From Mucilaginibacter sp. (lineage in GTDB: Bacteria; Bacteroidota; Bacteroidia; Sphingobacteriales; Sphingobacteriaceae): a stretch of DNA of 32,013 bases. The notes beneath the pieces are model-generated. The model was not told where the DNA came from, searched no databases, and was given only the letters and a program-made list of their open reading frames with translations. Below, piece after piece: positions 1 to 7,576 of the stretch. Position numbers and translations under genes: made by a program. The DNA is taken from the NCBI GenBank assembly GCA_028288285.1, contig JAQBNZ010000198.1, forward strand, positions 1 through 32,013, read 5' to 3'. Every line of letters starts with the position of its first letter. Within the stretch, counting starts at the first letter, position 1.

Positions 1-93
1 TAAGTCTTTTACGGCCAGCTCCTCTTGAACTCCCCCAGGGTGGGAACGCAGCAAGGGTAGAGAGTTGAGCGGCGCGATAAAAGTAGCTTACCC
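1..93 (+). ncRNA. ffs: Signal recognition particle RNA (small bacterial 4.5S type), 5' end cut by or very near the window edge
   Basis: Apical SRP motif CTCCCCCAGGGTGGGAACGCAGCAAGGGTAGAG; terminal strands TAAG...CTTA can pair; T-tract follows (94-100). Confidence 0.9.
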
Positions 94-163
94 TTTTTTT
101 ATTTCTTTTTTTTGACATTCTACAAAATCAATAGTCCTATATTGGTTTTTTTTAAGACTCTTA

Positions 164-1156
164 ATGTTAGATATACTTATCATAGGCGGCGGCCCAATTG
201 GTTTAACTTGCGGATTAGCGGCTCAAAAAGCCAATCTTAGCTTTGTAATTGTAGAAAAAGGCTGCCTGGTAAATTCGCTATACAACTACCCTTCTACCAT
301 GACGTTCTTTTCTACGTCAGAAAAACTGGAGATTGGCGGCGTACCATTTGTTACTGTACATAATAAACCTACCCGTAATGATGCTTTAGAATATTACCGC
401 AGGGTTGCTCTCTCAAACCATCTTCCCCTGAATTTATTTGAAGAAGTTACTAATGTTACGGCAATAGACGGTGGCTATGCTATTACTACTTCAAAAACTA
501 CCTATCAGGCTAAAAAGGTTATTCTTTCTACCGGCTTTTATGATATAGCCGTAAACCTTGATATTCCAGGCGAAAACCTGCCTAAAGTGAAACATTACTA
601 TAAAGACCCACATTACTATACTTTGCAAAAGGTTGTGGTAGTAGGTTCAAGCAATTCGGCTATTGATGTGGCTTTAGAGACTTACCGCAAAGGTGCCGAG
701 GTTACCCTTGTTGTTCGCGGCCCTGAAATTAGCAGCAGGGTTAAATACTGGGTACGGCCTGATATTATTAATCGTATAAAAGAAGGTAGTATTAAAGCAT
801 ATTTTAACTCCAACCTTGAAGCCATACGGGACAATGAGGTTGATATTAAAACACCCGAAGGATTGATTACAATACCTAACGATTTTGTAATGGCCATGAC
901 GGGTTACAAACCCAACTTTGATTTTTTGGCTAAACTGGGTATCAAACTATCTAAAGATAAATTCCTACCGGAGTATAATCACGAAACAATGGAAACCAAC
1001 CAGCCCGGCATGTACCTTGCCGGTGTGGTTTGCGGCGGGATGGATACACACCTTTGGTTCATTGAAAACTCCCGCATCCACGCGAATATGATTATAGATG
1101 ATATTGTGAGCAAAAGGAAACAAAATATTACATCTGAGACAGAAAAGGCAAAGTAA
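164..1156 (+). CDS. ypdA: YpdA-family putative bacillithiol disulfide reductase (FAD/NAD(P)-binding)
   Basis: 330 aa; N-terminal GGGPIGLTCG dinucleotide fold, second VVVVGSSNSAIDVALE motif, NYPSTMTFFSTSEKLEIGGVPF typical of YpdA. Confidence 0.85.
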   Translation: MLDILIIGGGPIGLTCGLAAQKANLSFVIVEKGCLVNSLYNYPSTMTFFSTSEKLEIGGVPFVTVHNKPTRNDALEYYRRVALSNHLPLNLFEEVTNVTAIDGGYAITTSKTTYQAKKVILSTGFYDIAVNLDIPGENLPKVKHYYKDPHYYTLQKVVVVGSSNSAIDVALETYRKGAEVTLVVRGPEISSRVKYWVRPDIINRIKEGSIKAYFNSNLEAIRDNEVDIKTPEGLITIPNDFVMAMTGYKPNFDFLAKLGIKLSKDKFLPEYNHETMETNQPGMYLAGVVCGGMDTHLWFIENSRIHANMIIDDIVSKRKQNITSETEKAK

Positions 1157-1200
1157 TTGTACGCATTATTCAACCTGAATATCATAATAAAAGTTTTTTC

Positions 1201-1224
1201 TTGCATAAGTAAATTATTATGCAA
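1201..1224. promoter_or_regulatory. Perfect 8-bp inverted repeat TTGCATAA-N8-TTATGCAA, candidate operator upstream of the arg cluster
   Basis: TTGCATAA (1201-1208) and TTATGCAA (1217-1224) are exact reverse complements, 37 nt before a short ORF and about 280 nt before the first arg gene. Confidence 0.45.
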
Positions 1225-1261
1225 TAATTTGCACAAAATTTAAAAACAACAAATTCATAAA

Positions 1262-1387
1262 ATGAATATTGAAAACTCAAACATGACGGCTGTCAGAGCA
1301 AAATTTGCTCCGGTTGCTGCTGCTTTAGTTTCTTTTGTTTTGTTATTCTCCCCCAGCCGACGACGGGTATTCATCCCGCGGGTTTGA
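1262..1387 (+). CDS. Candidate arginine-rich leader peptide (41 aa): MNIENSNMTAVRAKFAPVAAALVSFVLLFSPSRRRVFIPRV
   Basis: Read directly from sequence: ATG 1262, codons ...AGC CGA CGA CGG GTA TTC ATC CCG CGG GTT TGA; too short for the ORF track; lies between the inverted repeat and the first arg gene. Confidence 0.45.
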   Translation: MNIENSNMTAVRAKFAPVAAALVSFVLLFSPSRRRVFIPRV

Positions 1388-1500
1388 ATCAGGTTTTAAT
1401 TCTCATCCAAACAAAGAAGCCTTATTAAACTTCTTTAACCATTGTCCCTCTAATTATACTGGCCGGTAAAGCCAATAATTCAACGGTAACTTTTACTATA

Positions 1501-2154
1501 ATGACCATACAAGATTTTGATATAACGGTAGCTACTGCACAACATGCAGACTTTGCCCCTATGATCTGCAATGAAATGGCAGAATCGGCAAAGGCACGCG
1601 GAACTGGAATTGCACAACGCTCGCCGGAGTATGTCGCCAATAAAATGCTGGAAGGCAAGGCAGTAATTGCTTTGCATAAAGATGGTACATGGGCAGGTTT
1701 TTGTTATATCGAAACCTGGAGCCATGGTGATTTCGTAGCCAATTCAGGGTTAATTGTAAATCCGCTTTATCGTAAAGCTGGTTTAGCAAAAGCCATTAAG
1801 CACAAAATATTCGATCTATCGCGTAAGAAATACCCCAACGCTAAAATATTTGGCTTAACTACAGGTTTGGCTGTAATGAAGATAAATTCAGAGCTGGGTT
1901 ATGAACCGGTAACTTATTCTGAACTTACCCAGGACGAGAACTTTTGGGCAGGTTGCAAAAGTTGTGTAAACTATGATATTTTGACAAGTAAGGATCGCAA
2001 GAATTGTATGTGTACCGCAATGCTTTTTGATCCGGAAGTGATACAAAAGCAATACGAAGAAAAAATGAAGAAGATAACGCACAAGGCAACACTGCTTGAA
2101 CGCATTGAAAATGCGATCAAAAAACGCATGGAGAAAATTGTAGTGTTTAACTAA
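1501..2154 (+). CDS. GNAT-family N-acyltransferase, probable N-acyl-glutamate synthase-type first enzyme of the arginine pathway
   Basis: 217 aa GNAT-like protein (NSGLIVNPLYRKAGLAKAI) directly upstream of argG; C-terminal CxxC...CxC cluster. Confidence 0.75.
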   Translation: MTIQDFDITVATAQHADFAPMICNEMAESAKARGTGIAQRSPEYVANKMLEGKAVIALHKDGTWAGFCYIETWSHGDFVANSGLIVNPLYRKAGLAKAIKHKIFDLSRKKYPNAKIFGLTTGLAVMKINSELGYEPVTYSELTQDENFWAGCKSCVNYDILTSKDRKNCMCTAMLFDPEVIQKQYEEKMKKITHKATLLERIENAIKKRMEKIVVFN

Positions 2155-2162
2155 AATAATTG

Positions 2163-2231
2163 GAGACGCAAGATATTGCGCCTCTACATAACAAAACATC
2201 AACTAATGTAAAGACACAATATTTTGTGTCT
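2163..2231. repeat. REPIN/MITE-like palindromic element between GNAT and argG
   Basis: Hairpin GAGACGCAA-gata-TTGCGCCTC (2163-2184) and hairpin AGACACAA-tatt-TTGTGTCT (2212-2231); the two halves, each extended to 27 nt, are inverted copies at 22/27 identity. Confidence 0.7.
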
Positions 2232-2247
2232 CTGAGATAAACATACC

Positions 2248-3447
2248 ATGAACAAAAAGAAAGTAGTACTGGCATACAGCGGCGGATTAGACACCTCATT
2301 TTGCTGCATTTATTTAACACGCGATCTGGGTTACGAGGTTCACTCGGTAATTGTAAATACAGGTGGTTTTAGCGAGGAAGAACTTAAAGGTGTTGAAGAA
2401 CGCGCTTACCAAATGGGCGTAACATCACACCACGTGGTTGATGAAACTGAAAATTTTTACAATACCTGCGTGCGTTATCTTATATATGGTAACGTATTAA
2501 AAAACAACACCTACCCCCTTTCGGTAAGTGCCGAACGTGTTAGCCAGGCTACAGCAATTGCCAATTACGCTAAAGAAATTGGTGCCGAATTTGTTGCCCA
2601 TGGCAGTACAGGTGCCGGTAATGACCAGGTACGTTTTGATATGATCTTCAATATTCTTGTTCCTGAAGTGCAGATTATTACCCCTATCCGCGATTTAAAA
2701 CTTAGCCGTGAAGAAGAGATTGAATACCTGAAAAAACATGGTGTTGAGATGAACTTTGAGAAAGCAAAGTATTCTATCAATAAAGGTATTTGGGGAACAT
2801 CTGTTGGTGGTAAAGAAACCCTTACCTCTAATTTAGGCTTGCCGGAAGAAGCATGGCCTACACAGGTTACCCAAACCGAACCTAAAAGTTTAGAATTAAC
2901 CTTTGAAAAAGGTGAACTGGTTGGTATAGATAACGAAAAATACGATCACCCAACCAAAGCTATACAAGCATTACAGGCTATTGCACAGCCTTACGGCATT
3001 GGCAGGGATATTCACGTAGGTGATACCATTATTGGTATAAAAGGCCGTGTAGGCTTTGAAGCCGCGGCCCCAATGGTAATTATTAAAGCGCACCATACTT
3101 TAGAAAAACACGTATTAACAAAATGGCAGCTAACATGGAAAGATCAGTTATCATCTTTCTACGGCAACTGGCTGCACGAAGGTCAGTTCCACGACCCTAT
3201 TATGCGTAATATGGAAGCGTTTTTAACAGATACACAGAAGAATGTAAGCGGTAAAGTATTTGTTCAGCTGTATCCATATCGTTTTCAGGTAATTGGTATC
3301 GAATCAGACCACGACCTGATGTCTAACAAGTTTGGCAGCTATGGAGAAATGAACAATGCCTGGAGCGGCGAAGATGTTAAAGGTTTTTCCAAGATATTTG
3401 GTAACCAGGTAATGATATATCATAAAGTAAACAGCACAAATGAGTAA
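2248..3447 (+). CDS. argG: Argininosuccinate synthase
   Basis: 399 aa; VVLAYSGGLDTSFCCIYL ATP pyrophosphatase motif. Confidence 0.95.
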   Translation: MNKKKVVLAYSGGLDTSFCCIYLTRDLGYEVHSVIVNTGGFSEEELKGVEERAYQMGVTSHHVVDETENFYNTCVRYLIYGNVLKNNTYPLSVSAERVSQATAIANYAKEIGAEFVAHGSTGAGNDQVRFDMIFNILVPEVQIITPIRDLKLSREEEIEYLKKHGVEMNFEKAKYSINKGIWGTSVGGKETLTSNLGLPEEAWPTQVTQTEPKSLELTFEKGELVGIDNEKYDHPTKAIQALQAIAQPYGIGRDIHVGDTIIGIKGRVGFEAAAPMVIIKAHHTLEKHVLTKWQLTWKDQLSSFYGNWLHEGQFHDPIMRNMEAFLTDTQKNVSGKVFVQLYPYRFQVIGIESDHDLMSNKFGSYGEMNNAWSGEDVKGFSKIFGNQVMIYHKVNSTNE

Positions 3448-3790
3448 CCCCGTTTTTTCAAGAAGTGAATGTATAAGCCAGTACAGGTGGGGCGATGATT
3501 GCCATGGCTGGAACTTTGTTGATACGGATGCATTATCTGTAAAACAAGAGTTAATGCCGCCTGATACTTCAGAGCAGCTTCACTATCATGAAAAAGCAAC
3601 TCAAATATTCTTTATTTTAAAAGGCAGGGCCATACTCACTATTGATGGTGTGGAAAGTATGCTGAAACCGGAGCAGGGTATTACAATCAACCCTGGTCAA
3701 AAGCACTTCATCAGCAATAAAGACCAAGCCGACCTGGAGTTTATTTTATACTCATATCCATCTATAAAAAATGACAGAATTAACCTCTAA
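3440..3790 (+). CDS. Cupin-domain protein embedded in the arg operon
   Basis: 116 aa; LHYHEKATQIFFILKGRAILTIDG cupin motif; overlaps argG by 8 nt and argC by 20 nt. Confidence 0.85.
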   Translation: MSNPVFSRSECISQYRWGDDCHGWNFVDTDALSVKQELMPPDTSEQLHYHEKATQIFFILKGRAILTIDGVESMLKPEQGITINPGQKHFISNKDQADLEFILYSYPSIKNDRINL

Positions 3791-4769
3791 GCATATTAGG
3801 GCAGGTATAGTTGGCGGTGCCGGCTACACAGGCGGCGAAATGCTGCGGATACTTATTAACCACCCTAATGTGGAAATTGTATTTGTACACAGTAACAGCA
3901 ACGCGGGTAACCATGTGTACGAAGTGCATACCGACCTTTTTGGTGATACCGATCTGCAATTTGCATCGGAACTATCAAATAGTATTGATGTTTTGTTTTT
4001 ATGCGTTGGCCATGGTGATGCCAAAAAGTTTTTAGATGCTAATGATATTCCCGATCATATCAAGATAATTGATTTAAGTCAGGATTTTAGGTTAAGTCAA
4101 CATTCAACAATAAAAGGTAAACACTTTGTATACGGATTACCTGAACTGAACCGTGAGGCTATTAAAACTGCCGATAATATTGCTAACCCGGGTTGCTTTG
4201 CTACTTGTTTGCAATTAGGCCTGTTACCCCTTGCAGCTAAGGGTTTGCTGAATAATGAGGTGCATGTTACCGCAACAACGGGTTCAACAGGTGCAGGGCA
4301 AAGCCTTTCTCCTACTTCGCATTTTACATGGAGGAATGATAACCTGTCTGTTTACAAAGCATTTAGCCATCAGCATTTAAACGAGATTGGGCAGTCGTTA
4401 AAACAATTGCAGGCTGCCTTTGATAAGGATATTAATTTTGTTCCATATCGTGGTGGTTTTACCCGTGGTATAATAGCCTCTATTTATACCGAAAGTGACC
4501 TTACCGAAGCGGAAGCTTTAAAGCTTTATCAGGGGTATTATGCAGGTCATCCGTTTACGCATGTTACCAGTAAAGATATCGACCTTAAACAAATTGTTAA
4601 TACCAATAAATGCTTTATACAAGTTAAAAAATATGGTAATAAAATATTCATTATCAGCATAATGGATAACTTACTTAAAGGAGCGTCCGGGCAGGCTGTC
4701 CAAAATATGAACCTGATGTTTGGCCTGGATGAACGCGCAGGACTACGACTTAAGGCGACTGGGTTTTAA
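3771..4769 (+). CDS. argC: N-acetyl-gamma-glutamyl-phosphate reductase
   Basis: 332 aa; GIVGGAGYTGGEMLRIL N-terminus and NPGCFATC catalytic motif. Confidence 0.95.
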   Translation: MTELTSKHIRAGIVGGAGYTGGEMLRILINHPNVEIVFVHSNSNAGNHVYEVHTDLFGDTDLQFASELSNSIDVLFLCVGHGDAKKFLDANDIPDHIKIIDLSQDFRLSQHSTIKGKHFVYGLPELNREAIKTADNIANPGCFATCLQLGLLPLAAKGLLNNEVHVTATTGSTGAGQSLSPTSHFTWRNDNLSVYKAFSHQHLNEIGQSLKQLQAAFDKDINFVPYRGGFTRGIIASIYTESDLTEAEALKLYQGYYAGHPFTHVTSKDIDLKQIVNTNKCFIQVKKYGNKIFIISIMDNLLKGASGQAVQNMNLMFGLDERAGLRLKATGF

Positions 4770-4826
4770 GCCATTCGCCTTATTAGCACTGTTTTCACTT
4801 TTTACTTTCAACTTTTAACTTTTATA

Positions 4827-5957
4827 ATGAAACTTTTCGACGTATATCCAATCAATCCAATAAATATAGTAAAAGGCCAGGGCAGCCTGGTTTATGATGA
4901 TAAAGGCACTGAGTACCTCGACCTTTATGGCGGGCACGCGGTTATTTCTATTGGCCATACAAATAATCATTATGTAACCCGTTTAGAAGATCAGCTGCAT
5001 AAAATCGGCTTTTATTCAAATTCTATCGAGATTCCTTTACAAACACAACTTGCCGAGAAGCTGGGCCATGTTTCAGGTAAAGAAGATTACCAGTTATTCT
5101 TGTGTAACTCCGGTGCCGAGGCTAACGAGAACGCACTTAAACTTGCATCATTTTATAATGGTAAAAAGAAAGTTATTGCTTTTCGCAAAGCTTTCCACGG
5201 TCGTACTTCACTGGCTGTTGCAGTAACTGATAACCCGAAGATAGTTGCACCTGTTAACGAAACAGATAACGTAATTTTCCTGCCCTGGAATGATGAAGCA
5301 GCTTTAGAACAAGCATTTGCAGCAAACGAGATCTCGTCTGTTATTATAGAGGGTATACAAGGTGTTGGCGGTATACAGGTTGCCCCTATTGGGTTCCTGC
5401 AAAAAATAAGGTCACTTTGTGATGAATACAATGCCGTTTTTATAGCAGATTCTGTACAATGTGGCTATGGCCGTACCGGTAAGTTCTTCTCACATGATTT
5501 TGCGGGCATTAATGCAGATATTTACTCAATGGCTAAAGGTATGGGTAATGGTTTCCCTATTGGGGCTATCATTATATCGCCAAAAATACAACCGGCTTAT
5601 GGTATGTTAGGCACTACATTTGGTGGTAACCATTTGGCTTGTGTAGCTGCTTTAGCTGTATTAGAGATAATTGAACGCGATAAACTGATGCAAAACGCGG
5701 CAGAAGTGGGCGGCTACCTGATAGAAGAATTAAAGAAATTTGATAAGGTAAAAGAAGTACGCGGCCGTGGATTAATGATAGGCATTGATTTGCCAGATGA
5801 ATTAGCCAATGTTAAAAAAGACCTGTTGTTTAAGCACAATATATTTACAGGTGAGGCTAAACCAAACGTGGTAAGGCTTTTACCTGCATTAAATTTAACC
5901 AAAGCACATGCCGATAGGTTCCTGGAAGCATTTACTACGACATTAAACAACTCTTAA
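4827..5957 (+). CDS. argD: Acetylornithine/succinylornithine aminotransferase family (class III PLP)
   Basis: 376 aa; NSGAEANENALKLA, FIADSVQCGYGRTGKFF, MAKGMGNGFPIGA. Confidence 0.9.
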   Translation: MKLFDVYPINPINIVKGQGSLVYDDKGTEYLDLYGGHAVISIGHTNNHYVTRLEDQLHKIGFYSNSIEIPLQTQLAEKLGHVSGKEDYQLFLCNSGAEANENALKLASFYNGKKKVIAFRKAFHGRTSLAVAVTDNPKIVAPVNETDNVIFLPWNDEAALEQAFAANEISSVIIEGIQGVGGIQVAPIGFLQKIRSLCDEYNAVFIADSVQCGYGRTGKFFSHDFAGINADIYSMAKGMGNGFPIGAIIISPKIQPAYGMLGTTFGGNHLACVAALAVLEIIERDKLMQNAAEVGGYLIEELKKFDKVKEVRGRGLMIGIDLPDELANVKKDLLFKHNIFTGEAKPNVVRLLPALNLTKAHADRFLEAFTTTLNNS

Positions 5958-6012
5958 TTACAGGTTAATATATATTAATTATAGTTTTACAAAAAGAATA
6001 GTACCGAGGCCA

Positions 6013-6960
6013 ATGAAAATTTTTTCTTCTGTAAATGATGTTAAGGATATCTCCGCGTTAGTGGGCGAAGCATTGAAACTTAAAAAAGATCCTTTTGCTT
6101 TTCAGCATCTTGGAAAGAATAAAACTCTGTGCCTCGTTTTTCTTAACCCAAGCTTGCGCACCCGCATAAGCACCCAAAAGGCTGCTTTAAATTTGGGCAT
6201 GAACGTTATAGTGCTGAACATTGATAAAGAAGGCTGGGCGCTTGAACTACAGGATGGTGCTATTATGAATGGTACTACTGTAGAGCATATTCGTGAAGCA
6301 GCCGGTGTTATGGGAGAATACTCAGATATTATTGGCGTACGCTCCTTCCCTGGGTTAAAGAATCGCGATGAGGATTATAGCGAGAATATTTTTAACAAGT
6401 TTGTTGAATTTTGTAAAGTGCCGGTGGTTAGTTTGGAATCGGCTACCCGCCACCCGTTACAAAGCCTTGCTGATTTGGTAACTATTGAAGAATTGAAAAT
6501 AGTTAGTCGCCCTAAGGTAGTATTAACCTGGGCGCCGCATATAAAGCCATTGCCGCAGGCTGTACCTAATTCTTTTGCTGAATGGATGTGCAAGGCTGAT
6601 GTTGACTTTATCATAGCTCACCCGGCAGGATATGAACTTTGTGCCGACTTTACCAATGGTGCAACCATTACCCATAATCAGGATGAAGCGATAAGGGATG
6701 CAGATTTTATCTATGTAAAAAACTGGTCGGCTTATGAGCCTTATGGTGTAGTTACCTCGGGTAATGAACACTGGATGCTTACCAACGAGAAATTGAAGCA
6801 AGCACCTAATGCCAAAGTGATGCATTGCCTACCGGTAAGGCGTAACCTGGAACTATCTGACGAGGTATTAGACGGGCCGCAATCTGTAGTGATACATGAA
6901 GCCGGAAACCGTGTTTGGGCCGCGCAGGCAGTACTTAAACAAATGTTGGAAGCCTTGTAA
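6013..6960 (+). CDS. argF': N-acylornithine carbamoyltransferase, predicted N-succinylornithine-type
   Basis: 315 aa; NPSLRTRISTQKAALNLGMNV, VRSFPG, ESATRHPLQSLADL, VMHCLPVRRN typical of the AOTCase/SOTCase branch. Confidence 0.88.
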   Translation: MKIFSSVNDVKDISALVGEALKLKKDPFAFQHLGKNKTLCLVFLNPSLRTRISTQKAALNLGMNVIVLNIDKEGWALELQDGAIMNGTTVEHIREAAGVMGEYSDIIGVRSFPGLKNRDEDYSENIFNKFVEFCKVPVVSLESATRHPLQSLADLVTIEELKIVSRPKVVLTWAPHIKPLPQAVPNSFAEWMCKADVDFIIAHPAGYELCADFTNGATITHNQDEAIRDADFIYVKNWSAYEPYGVVTSGNEHWMLTNEKLKQAPNAKVMHCLPVRRNLELSDEVLDGPQSVVIHEAGNRVWAAQAVLKQMLEAL

Positions 6961-6961
6961 T

Positions 6962-7576
6962 ATGTATACGCCCAAATTTAACCAGATGATTGACAAGCAG
7001 GAAGCCGTGGACTTTATGCAAAAGTATAGCTTTGCTACAATTATTACGGTTGAAAACGGAATACCCTCGGCTACGCACCTGCCTTTTATTATTGAGCAGC
7101 GCGGTGATACGATTGTTTTGATATCGCACTTTGCCAAAGCCAACCAGCAGTCTGCAGATGTTTTTGGTTGTACCACTTTGGTGATCTTTACCGAACCACA
7201 TGCATATATATCTCCCACCCATTACGAAAAAGAACTAAACGTACCCACCTGGAATTATCTGGCCGTACATGCTTATGGCAAAGCCACTTTAATAGATGAC
7301 AAAGCACAGGTTGCCCAGATACTCGAAAAAATGATAGGCTTTTATGAGGCGGAATACATGCAACAATGGAACAACCTGCCCGATGATTATAAATCAAAAA
7401 TGATGAATGGCATTGTTGCCTTTGAAATTGTGGTGGATGACCTGCAGGGTAAAAGCAAGCTGAGCCAAAACAGAACCGAACAGGAAAGAGAGAATATCAT
7501 CAGTTCCTTCGCAAAATCTGCCGACAAGAACGAGCAGGAAATAGCAGATTATATGGCTAAGTTAATTAAGCGCTAG
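6962..7576 (+). CDS. PaiB-like FMN-binding negative transcriptional regulator family protein
   Basis: MYTPKFNQMIDKQEAVDFMQKYSFATIITVENGIPSATHLPF; start trimmed from the ORF-track 6896 to ATG 6962, 1 nt after the argF' stop. Confidence 0.8.
   Translation: MYTPKFNQMIDKQEAVDFMQKYSFATIITVENGIPSATHLPFIIEQRGDTIVLISHFAKANQQSADVFGCTTLVIFTEPHAYISPTHYEKELNVPTWNYLAVHAYGKATLIDDKAQVAQILEKMIGFYEAEYMQQWNNLPDDYKSKMMNGIVAFEIVVDDLQGKSKLSQNRTEQERENIISSFAKSADKNEQEIADYMAKLIKR

Noticed and set aside
682-897. Antisense ORFs such as 682-897, 2565-2780, 8218-8766, 8982-9440, 20377-20814, 27648-28136 and 29472-29825
   Set aside because: Each lies opposite a strongly recognisable CDS and has low-complexity, non-family-like translation; shadow ORFs.
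1413-1436. Classical rho-independent terminator in the arg leader
   Set aside because: AT-rich 7-bp stem followed by AACCATTG, with no U-tract; kept only as a possible structural element.
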